This document shows, piece by piece, positions 1-10,252 of a stretch of 64,000 bases of DNA (its first letter is position 1; each line of letters begins with the position of its first letter). Below the pieces are notes generated by a model. It saw only the letters and a list, made by a program, of their open reading frames with translations, was not told the DNA's origin and did not search any database. This DNA is from Aurantiochytrium sp. KH105. Taxonomy: Eukaryota; Sar; Bigyra; Thraustochytrida; Thraustochytriidae. Position numbers and translations under genes: made by a program. The stretch lies in the NCBI GenBank assembly GCA_003116975.1, contig BGKB01000039.1:248001-312000 (forward strand), given 5' to 3'.

Positions 1-113
1 ATTGAAGGCAGGCCCTACTATTGCGCGCGCGCAACGGGGATGGCAACAAATGCGTTCCCCCGAGGATAACAAATGCGAGAAAACGATTTTAAGAATCAGG
101 CTACAGAGCACCT
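1..113 (+). repeat. Dispersed direct repeat, copy A
   Basis: The copy begins with attgaaggcaggccc and ends with caggctacagagcacc. Both blocks recur in the same order at 2913-3050, with the central motif atgcgttcccccgaggat shared among copies A, B and C. It is diverged and shorter than the other two copies. It lies on the far side of the small membrane-protein gene from them. Confidence 0.75.
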
Positions 114-1191
114 TTGCTTGCCGAAGCAATAACGAGCGAATCCTACCCAAGGATGTCAATAAAGAGAAAAAGAGAAGAGGCCGTCATCAAAACGCAAGAC
201 CTATTCCCATCAAACAAGGTGATGGAAGACTTTCAGGCCTGATTCAGAATGCGTGCAAGTATATCCTCTTCTTTATTTACTGGTTATTTACAGCTTGCCC
301 GCTGTAGAACGCTGTGAAACAAACGATTCGCCTCTTGACATGTCTGCTCTGCATCGCTACAACGAGTTGCTCTTACCTGACGCGGAAACCGAGCTGGGAC
401 TTTCCACAACGGTCGTGAGAAGGATACCTTCGGTAAAGATGAAGACGTTCGTTGCAGAGAGCGACGCGCAAGGGAACTCGACTCCAATTTCGTCTGTTCT
501 CTTGGGTCTCTGGAAAGTGTCAATAACACGCGGGACGAAACCAAAATGAAGAATGAAGAGGTCAGAGCCAAGCTCCCCTTCCAAATTATGTCGCAAAAGA
601 GGGCTGTCGCTTTAAGAGGTTCCATCCTAGTTTGTCTCAGCTTGATGAAAAGCCAGAACGTCTCATCGCATTCTTCTTGAGAGTCTTCGAAGCAGGTATA
701 TCGCAACGCAAAGTCCATGCATTTTTGCTTTTTGGAGGAACAAGAATGGCAATGGCCATGGTAAGGCAGCATCATAAACTGGTTCAGGAGAAAGTTCCAA
801 GTTCCAATGCCATGCTCCCTCTACTTTGCTCTGCCACTTGCACACGCACGGACATCAACCTCGAAGCATTGACCGTCACAGTATATGAATGAGAACTGCG
901 GAGAGGGGGCGTTGAGCTGTCTGAGAAATAAAACCAGAGACTACACCTGGAGAGTGATGTCCTTTCGGCATGTGAAGATCGAGGACGGTTGGATCGTCGT
1001 GTGCCCCAACGTGCGTTATTCGCAACCTCGCTCGCCACGGAGTCATACATGATTAGCGTTGTCCGGGTCAGGGTCTGCATCTGAATCGGCATCCTCCGCA
1101 AAGTCATGTTGTTAAAGTAAGTCGTCACCCAAATGCAGAGACAGAAGCGGTCTCTTTATCAGAAGCAAAAGAGGTAGAATCACTTGATGTT
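1..1191. other. Gene-poor left edge
   Basis: I see no convincing gene here; open frames are short and lack domains or consistent codon bias. The first ~113 bases match, in the same orientation, a sequence at 2913-3050 (shared stretches include the start attgaaggcaggccc and the end caggctacagagcacc), so they are annotated separately as a repeat copy. The rest is unremarkable unique sequence. Confidence 0.5.
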
Positions 1192-1941
1192 TTAGAAACC
1201 ATTATTGCCACCTCCAAATGATGAGCTCGACGACGACATACTTGAGCTAATGCCTCCTGCGGTTGGTATACCCGTACTACTCATCGCGGTTGGTGCCCTT
1301 GTAACAATCGTCGCAGTTGGTATCTGCGTACGACTCATCGCGGTAGGTGTCCCCGTGCCTCTCTTACCTGTTATTTGCAAAGTCTGAATGCCATGATGGG
1401 CGCCTGGAGCCGAGAACGGAATGTTTCCTTGCAGCTCATCTCTCCTCCTTCGTTCTGCGGCACAACAGGATACCAAAACAATGCAAGCGGGCAAAATGCA
1501 CCCGATAGAAATTGGAATGACCCAAACTGGTACCCCTCCCACCATGTCTGGGCCTCGCGTTGGTAGTCGAGTTGGGCTTGGCGTTGGAACTGGGCTCCAC
1601 CACGAAAGTGCCCCTTCTGCCTCGTCTGTGCTTTGCGTTAGTCGTTGAGTTGGGCTTTGCGTTGGACTTGGGGTCGGGCAGCAGCAGTACCGCGCCACAG
1701 CCGTAGCTCCACTATAAGTACAGTAATTCCAGGCCCATGTATCGGAAGAATACGAGCATTGGTCGCACGTCCCAGAGCTGTGGTATCGCTCTGCACTCTC
1801 TTGTGATGTGAAGCACCCTTCTTTCCACTCGCAGCCTTCCGCGCACGCGTCTTGCGAAACGCTGTTGCTGCACTCAGCCCTTGCGTAGCTGAGAACGAGC
1901 GCCCCTGCGAGAGCAGCGAGGATGCGGCTTGCCCCAGCCAT
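1192..1941 (-). CDS. Small Cys-rich type I membrane protein with Pro/Thr stalk
   Basis: This 249-residue protein starts with a typical signal peptide (MAGASRILAALAGALVLSYA), so I place the start at the ATG at 1941 although the frame is open a little further upstream. A Cys-rich ectodomain follows at about residues 24-90, including a CCC cluster. A PTPSPTQSPTQ-type stalk comes next, then a membrane segment at about 160-183 (VPVWVIPISIGCILPACIVL) with a basic stop-transfer RRRR. The cytoplasmic tail carries four 9-residue repeats with a PTA core and a Ser/Gly-rich end. PTxxPT stalks are common on stramenopile surface proteins. I recognise no named family; a surface or wall-associated role is inferred only from topology. 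Confidence 0.7.
   Translation of the reverse strand: MAGASRILAALAGALVLSYARAECSNSVSQDACAEGCEWKEGCFTSQESAERYHSSGTCDQCSYSSDTWAWNYCTYSGATAVARYCCCPTPSPTQSPTQRLTQSTDEAEGALSWWSPVPTPSPTRLPTRGPDMVGGVPVWVIPISIGCILPACIVLVSCCAAERRRRDELQGNIPFSAPGAHHGIQTLQITGKRGTGTPTAMSRTQIPTATIVTRAPTAMSSTGIPTAGGISSSMSSSSSSFGGGNNGF
1259..1366 (-). repeat. Four 27-bp in-frame tandem units
   Basis: Four consecutive units of exactly 27 bases (1259-1285, 1286-1312, 1313-1339, 1340-1366) each contain gcggttggt or a close variant. They encode 9-residue repeats with a PTA core in the tail of the small membrane protein. The unit length keeps the frame, so copy number can vary without breaking the gene. Confidence 0.8.
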
Positions 1942-2219
1942 CTCGCTTGCCTCTGACAAACCGGTTTTGCTTCGACGATTCGGTTTTGCCAGGGCTGTTT
2001 TGGCTCTGGGCCCAGCGAGCAAGGCAGACACGATTTTTGGGATCCTCTTGTGTGTGCGCGCACGCGCGCGGCCAGCTCCAGCTGCTGCACGCGTGAAGCT
2101 GCCAAGAAACTTTCAATTCTATTTGACAGAGGAGGGCTCCTCTTCCTTCATGTAGATCGGCCCGGAACTGGGCAGACCAGCGCAGACCGAGACAACAGTA
2201 GTCGCAGGGGTCGAGTACG

Positions 2220-2745
2220 ACAGATGCTGCCCATCTTCGACTTGCACGCTGACGCGACGCCAGTCCTGCCGCGTGCCGCGGACACGTCATTCGGCTGTGG
2301 CCGCCAGTTGCAGCAGCAGCTGGTCGCAGTCGCTGTCGCGGTCGTCCGGCTGAGCGAGGGAACTTTATACTCGGGCGAGTACTTTCTTCGCCTTTGCGCG
2401 ACGCTTTTGGCTTTCGGCCGGGTCATAGTTTCCAAAATTTCAGCGAGCTGCAGTAGTGGCAGGCGTCGAGTTCAACAGATGCTGCCCATCTTCGACTTGC
2501 ACGCTGAGTTCAACAGATGCTGCCCATCTTCGACTTGCATGCTGAACGCGACGCTAGTCCTGCCGCGTGCCGCGGACACGTCATTCGGCTGTGGCCGCCA
2601 GTTGCAGCTGCAGCTGCTGCTGGTCGCTGTCGCTGTCGCGGTCGTCCGGCTGAGCGAGGAAACTTTATACTCGGGCGAGTTATACTTTCTTCGCCATTGC
2701 GCTACCCTCTTGACTTCCGACTGGGTCATAGTTTCCAAAACTTCG
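2220..2745 (+). repeat. Tandem duplication of ~230 bp
   Basis: The block 2220-2450 (starting acagatgctgcccatcttcg) recurs at about 2514-2745 with small indels. A third, truncated copy of only the first ~32 bases sits between them at 2475-2506. Shared internal landmarks are cgtgccgcggacacgtcatt and gtcgtccggctgagcgagg. No protein family is encoded in either copy, and the frames differ between copies. Confidence 0.8.
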
Positions 2746-2912
2746 AGCTGTAGCTTCTGCAGCTTGCGGGCGTCGCCGAGAATCAACCCTTGAAGCAAGC
2801 GGCGTCGACGAGCGAGGGCGCGGAGAAGGCACGCGCGACCTAGGCTTGCTCTGTTGCTAAGGGCCCGGCGAGAAGGGATGGAATGCATACGTCTTGACGG
2901 GCGAATCGAGAG

Positions 2913-3300
2913 TATTGAAGGCAGGCCCCTGCGCAAAAAGGATTTAATGTAAAAAAAAAATGCGTTCCTCCGAGGAAGACAAATGCGTTTCCCCGAGGAT
3001 AGATAACAAATGCGGAGAAACGATTTCTTTGATCAGGCTACAGAGCACCTGCGCGACGCACACCCCTTTCACCAAGCGGAGCAGTTCACTGCGCTGTTAG
3101 TTCGTCTTCAGTTGCAGGAACAAATCAATTCCTCCGAGAAAGACAGATGCGTTCCCCCGAGGATAGATAACAAATGCGGAGAAACGATTTCTTTGATCAG
3201 GCTACAGAGCACCCGCGCGACGCACACACCTTTCACCCAGCGGCCAAGCAGTTCGCTGCGCTGTTAGGCCTAGTTCGTCTTCAGTTGCAGGAACAAATCA
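2913..3300 (+). repeat. Direct repeat copies B and C
   Basis: Copy B (2913-3127) and copy C (about 3128-3300) are adjacent. They share aaatgcggagaaacgatttc, caggctacagagcacc and the end cttcagttgcaggaacaaat. Copy A at 1-113 is a third relative. Together they bracket the gene at 1192-1941. No terminal inverted repeats or coding capacity were seen. Confidence 0.8.
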
Positions 3301-4052
3301 CTAGCAGCAATTTTCTCGATCGTCCATTTTCGTTTGCGTCAAAACGCCACTAGCAGTTGTGCGTTGCAACGCGTTAGAACCCCCCCCCCTCGTGAGGTGG
3401 ACGGAGAGAAGGCAGGTGGCGAGGCGCGGTCGCCACGGGAGCTTTGCGCGGGACCGACGTGTGGCTGCTGCGGCCTCGCTCTGTGTAACCTTTACAAGAC
3501 AGACTCGCGGACACCGTTGCCGGTCACAGTGATCGCTCCGAGATCAATTTTCGCTCATGCCCGCGTGGCTTGCATGTCGCCCCTGCAAAGACGAGTATAC
3601 CAGGGGTGTCGTATTTGATAGAATAGCTGATTAACATTCCGAAGAGCTTAAAGCAGCTGCAGAGCCACAACAATTTTGAAGAGGTCTCCAACTTGTGGTG
3701 CTAACTTGGCCAGCTGCCGAAAAAGCGGACGTTTTTGCGAAAAGAAGATCCTCGCAAGAAGAATTGTACCACCAACCATTTCGTTTCATCGTGCAAGCTG
3801 CAGCTGCCAGTATTTGTTGATTAACGTCGCACGGACCTTTGCCAGCCTAAAGAAAGAGCGACTTTCACCTGCACTTCGATCTCCAAGTTGACATTTGAGG
3901 CATCTGTTGATCGACCTATGTTCAAAATTGATATTGCTTGCACAGCACGAGTATGATCAGCTGCAGCCGTTACAGTGAGAAAGCAAAAGCAATCAGTGCC
4001 AGCACAGACTGGTAGGCAGGCACGCAGTGCAGCGGACTGTGCCACTGAGTTG
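3301..4052. other. Intergenic, no gene seen
   Basis: No frame shows a domain or sustained codon bias. The stretch separates the repeat copies from the long TTTC microsatellite. Confidence 0.4.
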
Positions 4053-4173
<121 letters not shown>

Positions 4174-4500
4174 CTTTTTCCTCTCCTCTCTTTTGCGGCC
4201 GCATGGTTGGCCTCCTCTTTTGCGAGCCTGCGCACGCATTAATTAATTTTAAAAAAAAGAAGCGCAGCCGCGCGCGCGCCCTCCGCCACGCCACGCCTCG
4301 CGTCAGAACCCTCTCTCGCGGTGTCGCGCGAGACCCGACCCTGACCGCGCGGCGCAGAACTTCTTCTCTGCGAGCCCGGACGGACTTAGCGGGGGAGGAG
4401 GGAGAAAGAGTAGAGGAGGACTCGAGTCCGTAGGGGCAGCCGCGGGGTGGCGGGTCCATCCGCCGCGGTGCGCATACCCCACCGGCCCCAAACCTAGCTT

Positions 4501-4540
4501 CTGCTTATCCCATCTAATGTGCTCGTAATACCGGACTTTT
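4501..4540. repeat. Four-copy ~40-bp element, copy 1
   Basis: The copy runs from ctgcttatcc to ggactttt with the core taatgtgctcgtaatac. It aligns over its whole length with 5001-5040 and closely with 4611-4650. On the minus strand all four copies can be read as KVxYYxH, see the findings. Confidence 0.7.
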
Positions 4541-4610
4541 GCGTGCCCGGGGGGGGGCGCGGGGCCGAGCGCCGCGGTGCGAGGCCTCCATCTGCCCTCT
4601 GCTTTGCCTT

Positions 4611-4650
4611 CTGCTTTGCCTTTGTAATGTGCTCGTAATACGGGACTTTA
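4611..4650. repeat. Four-copy ~40-bp element, copy 2
   Basis: The copy has the core taatgtgctcgtaatacggg followed by acttta, identical to copy 1 over about 18 consecutive bases. Flanking sequence differs, so this is not a simple larger duplication. Confidence 0.7.
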
Positions 4651-5000
4651 AGTATGGTTAACGGGGGCGACGAAAAACAGAGAAAGGCGGCGATAGAGGA
4701 AAATAAAATCGCAAGGATAGTCCCAGCGAGCCCGAGACCAACCATGGCAAGCGTGAAGCCGCGAGCCTCGCCGCCCGGGGAGAGAGAACCCACCTTCGAG
4801 GCGCGGCCGCCGTGAAGAAGGGCCTCCTCGCGCGGCGGGCGGTGCGGCGCGGTGGGCCTGGCGAGGGAGGGAAGGAGGGGCCCCGCCCACCGCGGCGGCT
4901 GTGCTTCGCGGGATGGTGTCTGCGACGACGGCCATATCGGCGGCGAGGCGGCCGCGGCGGGCCCTGCGTGACCCGACGAAAGGCCCGGCCTGACTGACCC

Positions 5001-5040
5001 CTGCTTACGCTGTTTGGTGTGTTTGTAATAGCAGACTTGT
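5001..5040. repeat. Four-copy ~40-bp element, copy 3
   Basis: The copy runs from ctgcttacgc to gacttgt with the core gtgtgtttgtaatagc. It is the most diverged copy at the right end, but keeps the 5' ctgctta shared with copy 1 and the same 40-base length. Confidence 0.6.
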
Positions 5041-5587
5041 GGCACTCGCGCGGGGAAAGAGCGCGGCGGGCAAGGCGTATCTTGGAGTTGGAGGGCGATG
5101 GAGATGGAGACGATGGATGAGCGAACGGATGGAGGCATGCACGCGTGGATGGAGGGAGCGGTCGAGTGAGCGAGCGAGCGAGCGAGCGTTGCAGTGCATT
5201 GATGCGGAGGAGGAAGGAGCTCTGATGCGAGGGTGCGTTAATTCGTCGATGGCGGAAGGAAGGTGATCGCTCTGCTGCTTGCAGGAGAGAAAGAAGAGAG
5301 AAAGAGAGAGAGAGAGAGAGAAAGAAAATGCGGCCGACAGCGACATTGCGAATTTGTGCAGTGGCAGCCAGAAAATGAGGAAGGAATCGTCCACGGAAAC
5401 GTGCTGCGCTCATTCGTCACAGTCGCAGCAGCAGCTTGAAATCGAGCATGGCTCTCGCGCTGCCCCGTTTGGTAGAAAAATTGCAATTTTCACCGTGTGA
5501 CAAGGAAGGCCTTCTTCGCTTCTCCGAGGGTGTCGCCGCGGTGGGCGGCGATGTTGCAGTACCCCCCCAAAGCCAAAGACCGCCTCC

Positions 5588-5626
5588 CTTATTATACTAT
5601 GCAATGTGTATGTAATAACGGACTTT
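5588..5626. repeat. Four-copy ~40-bp element, copy 4
   Basis: The copy has the core caatgtgtatgtaataacgg followed by acttta. The right half matches copies 1 and 2 well, and the left half is diverged. Confidence 0.6.
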
Positions 5627-6030
5627 ACCCTGGATACCCAGGTCAAACGAAGCCCCGATCCACTAACCGTGGTCAAACAAAGCTGCGCTGCATGTTGATG
5701 CCCGAGCAGCAGCCGAGGAGGCAGGCTCGCGCCGCCCGAACACGAGCGCCAGGCGGCGAGGCGAGCCCCTGCAGAGGCCACCTCGCTTGCGTGCTTACCT
5801 TGCCTTCATGCGCGCATTGGTTGCATGTTGATCGATGCTGATAATAAAAAATAGGCCAGGAAAAGATTTGCGTGCCTCACCCAAGTTGCCAAGAAGAAGA
5901 AGAGGGAGAAGAAGAAGAAAACGGTGAGACGAACGAACCTATAGGACGCGGAGAAACAAAGAAACAACCAGCCAGCCGGGGCGGGCGGGCCGGGGCGTGT
6001 CTGGGACGGGCGGACGTGCGCGCGGCGGCG

Positions 6031-9000
6031 ATGACTGCGCAAGAACTAGAGGAGGGCCTCCTTCCCCGCGAAGTAGCCGAGCGCAGCGGCAGACGAGACG
6101 ACCAACAACACTGGGGACGAGAAGGCGTTCAGGGCTCTTCCGCAGGCTCCAACACCATCACCTACGCCGCCACCGCCGCCGCCGCCACCGCTGCTCCTGG
6201 CACCGCTGGCGCTGGGGGCCCTGGTGCGCCCGTGCAGGGAGTCCAAGGCAGAAGGCGCCGCAGGTCACGCAAACATCAGCAGCAGCAGCAGCTCTTGCAA
6301 CTCAAGGGCCGGGCCGTGGGCTCTCCCATTGATGTCACCTTTCAGCACATGGAGATGCGCAAGCACCTCCGCAGAATCTGGGGCACATACAGCTCAGACA
6401 GGCCCTACACAATGCTCTGGGCCTTTCTCACGCTTCTCCTTGTTTTCGGCGTCCTTGGAGCCAGCCTGTCGAAAGAAGGCTTCTGGATCAAACTCAACAT
6501 TGGTCAACTTGGTTTCTGGGGGCTCATCACGATCATCACGGTGGCCATCATCGTCTACACGTTAACGCGAGTCATCGTCGTCTTCCGTTGGATGCTCTAT
6601 TGGCTCATGCTTGCCGAAGCTCTCAACATCATGCTCAACCAGGAATACAATCTCTTTGGATCGAAATCACCGGGATGGCTCACCATCAGTCTCATTGTCG
6701 TCGAAATACTCACACTCGGCATCTATCTCTTTGTACACTATGCCTATCCGCGCCTCCTTGCCTCAGACTGGTTTCACAGGCACATTGGCGCAAAACGCTG
6801 GTATGAAGTCCGCATGATCGGGCCCTGGACCCTCACGTACTCGAGCGGCCTCACTCACAGATACACGTGCACCTATCGAGGCGAGACAAACGCCGATGGC
6901 CTTCCTCATGGCGTCGGTCATTGGATCGACGACGCTTATCACGGCGAAATCCTCACTGGATGGTGGGAGAATGGCCGTCCCGTCGGGCCTTTTCGCTCGC
7001 GCGAATTCGGTTCAGGGTGCGCCTTTGACACCCTCGTCATCGGCTTTGTCTCGGCCACAGACGATGAATTCGGGTCCTTTAAGCTCTTCCCCACAAACGC
7101 AGGCCCTGCGCGTTGTGGAGTCGCTTCTGTCGAATGTAGCGTCTCGGGCGAATTCTTTTCCCATTTGCCTGCCTCGAGAGTGCTCTTTGGACCCTTTGAG
7201 CTTGACACAAAGTCCATCGCAGAGTCATTCGACAACGTGCGGGGCTCGCGGCAATCGGTTTGGCTCGAGGAGAACCCCGCCACGAGCTTTCGCGTTTCAG
7301 CCACCATCTCTGACTGCCTTCAGCGCCTCAAATTCTTGTCCGCTGTGCATCCGGTTACGAGCGTGTTCATCACTGCAAATCAGGGCCGTGGCGTTACTGT
7401 AGCAGGTCATACCTTTGCCGAAACGAGTCAGGCGGGACAGCAGGTGCGTCAGGTTGTCGTCGATGTCATCTACCCCGACGATACCAACGAAGAGGAGCTC
7501 GAGGAAGACAACGGTCTCACGCATGGTCATGGAAGTAATCAGGATCGCGCGAGATCCCATGCTGATCCTGCAAGACTTGATCATTCCCTTGGTGATTCAA
7601 GTCTCAGCCACGAGGATAACCTCGATGCTTTATTCCTCCAAGAACAACATCGTGGAGAAAGACGCTCTCGCGGTGCTTCAACTCTTCACCCCTCAGCACG
7701 CATGGAACTGGCAGACGAGCTTGATACAATTGATAGCCACGATGGAACAGTCGATGACGGTGATCTTGTGGCACCACGTACACCTTCATTGCGTTCTTCT
7801 CTTGGATTTGCAGAGCTTGGACTTCCTGGTGCACAACGCTCTTCTAGTTTGACGGACATGGTCGGTGGAGACGATGACGACGACGATGATGACGACGAGG
7901 ACGACGACGAGGAGGAGGAGGAGGCAGATGTGGACCAGATGAGAGGTCGCGCCGACAGCCGTCGACAGGTCAACGCAAAATCCGGCAGACTTGCATCCTA
8001 CCTCGAGGATGAAGAAGAAGGAGAAGAAGGGAACTTTCTTTGCGTCAGCGAAGATCATACCGTCCCGTTGCGCACAGACAGATCCTCGGGCCGTGCAAGC
8101 AATTCGATCTTGCGGCAGAGCATGGATGGAGGCCGGTACTCCGACGTAGATTCTGTAGAATACGATTCGTCGTCCTTTAGCCTCGAGCCCTTTTCACTCA
8201 ATGGAGGACGGCCCGACCCTCGGTCCATCTCGGCGCGAAGCGTACGGCATCGAAACAAGCTATTGCTCAATAGCGCCCAAGGCACATCCATTTCTAATGG
8301 CTTTGACGGTAAAACAGGTACAAGGGACCAAGCAGCTCATCCAAGTGCACAGACTCCCCATTTGCGTGTTCGGGACTGGCGCTCGAGTCTCGAGGGTCAC
8401 GCGGAAGCACTCATCTTCATTCCAGGCTTCAACTCTTCACTCCGTCATAATCTCGAGCGCCTCGGCCAATTCCTGGCCATGGGACATTTCCCGCCGCACA
8501 TTAAACCCTTTGTATTCAACTGGCCAGCAGGACAAGTCGCGACGTACCTGTGGGCAGTCGAAAAGGCTGCTGACGAGCGAACAGTTGCAGTCTTTGGGTC
8601 CATGCTCGATGGTCTACGAGATGCCGGAATTCGCGACGTTCATTTCCTCACGCACAGCATGGGCGTGCATGCGCTCATGGGCGCATTTGCAGACAAGCCC
8701 GACGGTTCACGTAGTGACGTTTCGCGACGCTTCTCTCTCGCGCCAGACTTTGCCGCAGATCAGCACGGGCCCAACGGAGCAGTCGATGGCCTCGACGTCG
8801 AGAGCGGCGCCGCGGCGACCCAAGGACCTGGGCTTGACGGCCAGCCTCTTCTCAGAGCCCGCACAATCACATTGTTAAATCCGGACTATCCCCTGGCAAG
8901 CTTTGTCAACCACGGTTTCGCCACAATTCGATGTGTGTGCGATCACGTGACGGTGATTGGAAATCGCAAAGACGGCGCTCTTTTTTGGAGCGAGCTCGGC

Positions 9001-9585
9001 AACGGCGCCATGCAGACTATTCGACACTTTTTCGGCACAGAGTGCTACCCGGCGCATCTTTCCTCACCCCCAAGACGGACGGATGAAAACGCGGGCGAAT
9101 ATAGCGCCCCGAAAGACCCCGACTCGTGCTGCCCGCGATCGTGCGTGTGCTGCTTTCGGAGTCCCACGGAGACGGAGATACTCCAGACGCAAGGTCAAGA
9201 CCGCCTTTTCTCCAAACAACTAACTGTTGGTCGCAGCATCTTCTCGCTCTTTGCACCGTGCAACGAGCATCAGCGCATCGTGCAGCACTCGGCGTCCCTT
9301 TTTCTTGGACGCGTGCGTCGGGGACCCCGTGCCAAGCGCAAGCGCCGGCGTCACATTTCCCAACGTCCATGGCTCGATCTCGATGCCATTGACACCACCT
9401 GGATGGAGGCCAATGTGCACAAGCTCCGGCACAACTACTTTAATCTCAATCCGGTTCTCGTCGAGGATCTTCAAGAGCTCATTGTTACCGGTCGCCGCGC
9501 TGCAGACCGGTCCATGCTGCTCCATCGCGAGGGCAACATCTTTAGCTATTGCCAGGCCCCTGCATTTATCGTCAACGAGAACTGA
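6031..9585 (+). CDS. Multi-pass membrane DUF900-type alpha/beta hydrolase
   Basis: The 1184-residue protein starts best at the ATG at 6031, within a run of GCG triplets; the open frame before it has no upstream ATG. Residues about 125-242 form four hydrophobic segments. A long hydrophilic middle follows, including an Asp/Glu tract at about 612-634. The C-terminal third is an alpha/beta hydrolase resembling DUF900: ALIFIPGFNSS (oxyanion-side strand), FVFNWPAG, then the nucleophile elbow THSMG with Ser876, and NPDYP followed by DGALFWSEL as the likely acid region. DUF900 proteins are mostly bacterial soluble hydrolases of unknown substrate; here the domain is tethered to membrane segments. An esterase or lipase activity is inferred, and the substrate is unknown. 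Confidence 0.8.
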   Translation: MTAQELEEGLLPREVAERSGRRDDQQHWGREGVQGSSAGSNTITYAATAAAATAAPGTAGAGGPGAPVQGVQGRRRRRSRKHQQQQQLLQLKGRAVGSPIDVTFQHMEMRKHLRRIWGTYSSDRPYTMLWAFLTLLLVFGVLGASLSKEGFWIKLNIGQLGFWGLITIITVAIIVYTLTRVIVVFRWMLYWLMLAEALNIMLNQEYNLFGSKSPGWLTISLIVVEILTLGIYLFVHYAYPRLLASDWFHRHIGAKRWYEVRMIGPWTLTYSSGLTHRYTCTYRGETNADGLPHGVGHWIDDAYHGEILTGWWENGRPVGPFRSREFGSGCAFDTLVIGFVSATDDEFGSFKLFPTNAGPARCGVASVECSVSGEFFSHLPASRVLFGPFELDTKSIAESFDNVRGSRQSVWLEENPATSFRVSATISDCLQRLKFLSAVHPVTSVFITANQGRGVTVAGHTFAETSQAGQQVRQVVVDVIYPDDTNEEELEEDNGLTHGHGSNQDRARSHADPARLDHSLGDSSLSHEDNLDALFLQEQHRGERRSRGASTLHPSARMELADELDTIDSHDGTVDDGDLVAPRTPSLRSSLGFAELGLPGAQRSSSLTDMVGGDDDDDDDDDEDDDEEEEEADVDQMRGRADSRRQVNAKSGRLASYLEDEEEGEEGNFLCVSEDHTVPLRTDRSSGRASNSILRQSMDGGRYSDVDSVEYDSSSFSLEPFSLNGGRPDPRSISARSVRHRNKLLLNSAQGTSISNGFDGKTGTRDQAAHPSAQTPHLRVRDWRSSLEGHAEALIFIPGFNSSLRHNLERLGQFLAMGHFPPHIKPFVFNWPAGQVATYLWAVEKAADERTVAVFGSMLDGLRDAGIRDVHFLTHSMGVHALMGAFADKPDGSRSDVSRRFSLAPDFAADQHGPNGAVDGLDVESGAAATQGPGLDGQPLLRARTITLLNPDYPLASFVNHGFATIRCVCDHVTVIGNRKDGALFWSELGNGAMQTIRHFFGTECYPAHLSSPPRRTDENAGEYSAPKDPDSCCPRSCVCCFRSPTETEILQTQGQDRLFSKQLTVGRSIFSLFAPCNEHQRIVQHSASLFLGRVRRGPRAKRKRRRHISQRPWLDLDAIDTTWMEANVHKLRHNYFNLNPVLVEDLQELIVTGRRAADRSMLLHREGNIFSYCQAPAFIVNEN

Positions 9586-10252
9586 TGCCAGCCTTTGGAA
9601 AAAGCGAGACAATATTCACGAACTGGTCTTGGACAACCAAGAGCAGCAGCAAGCTTGCTCGGCTTTTTCCCGCGTTCATCTTGCCTCGCACGTCGCAGTA
9701 AGAAAAGAGGAAAGCATGAGGAAAAGTTCTCACGGGAGTTGGCCAGCCATTTTTTTGGTCATTTGCAACAATAGGATTTGGGCAGATCGCATGCAAATTT
9801 CAAACGCTGCGTTCGTCAACAAAAAGGGCGTCCATGGATTCGAATGGTGCTGCGCGCTCGATGCGATGGACCCGGGCGCGAGTCTCGCGGAGACTCGCAC
9901 GCAGGGCGGCCATCTTCCTCTCGCTTGGGCCTCTAGGGTCCCGCAGCGATGCGGAATGGCAAGTCTTTGCACGAGTCGCAAGACCGGGACCGCATGCAAG
10001 AAAACTTGAAAAGCAATTTTTTGCCCTGCAAATGCGCTGCCACGACGCCGCATGCACGCTACCCCCGCGCGAGGACCTCGAAAGCTCCGACGAGGAGACC
10101 TCCACTACCGACGAGCGCTCTTTGGATGACGTCGACGCAGCAGAGAAATGAACGTCTGCAAGAATTGCTTGTTTTATTTTCAAAAGGAGGAGAAAGTTTT
10201 CAAGAGCCTGCAGGCATGCAATCTTTACGCAAGAACCTTTTTTTCTCAAATC
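9586..10252. other. Convergent intergenic region
   Basis: This lies between the 3' ends of the hydrolase (plus) and the class V enzyme (minus). Open frames are present but show no family resemblance or good start context; it most likely holds two 3' UTRs. Confidence 0.5.

Larger units (their letters stand above)
4651..6030. other. Upstream region of the hydrolase gene
   Basis: Apart from the four-copy element, this region is GC-rich with short repeats: a GCGA run at about 5160-5187 and a GA run at about 5285-5325. It probably contains the promoter and 5' leader of the downstream hydrolase gene, but I see no clear TATA box. Confidence 0.4.
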
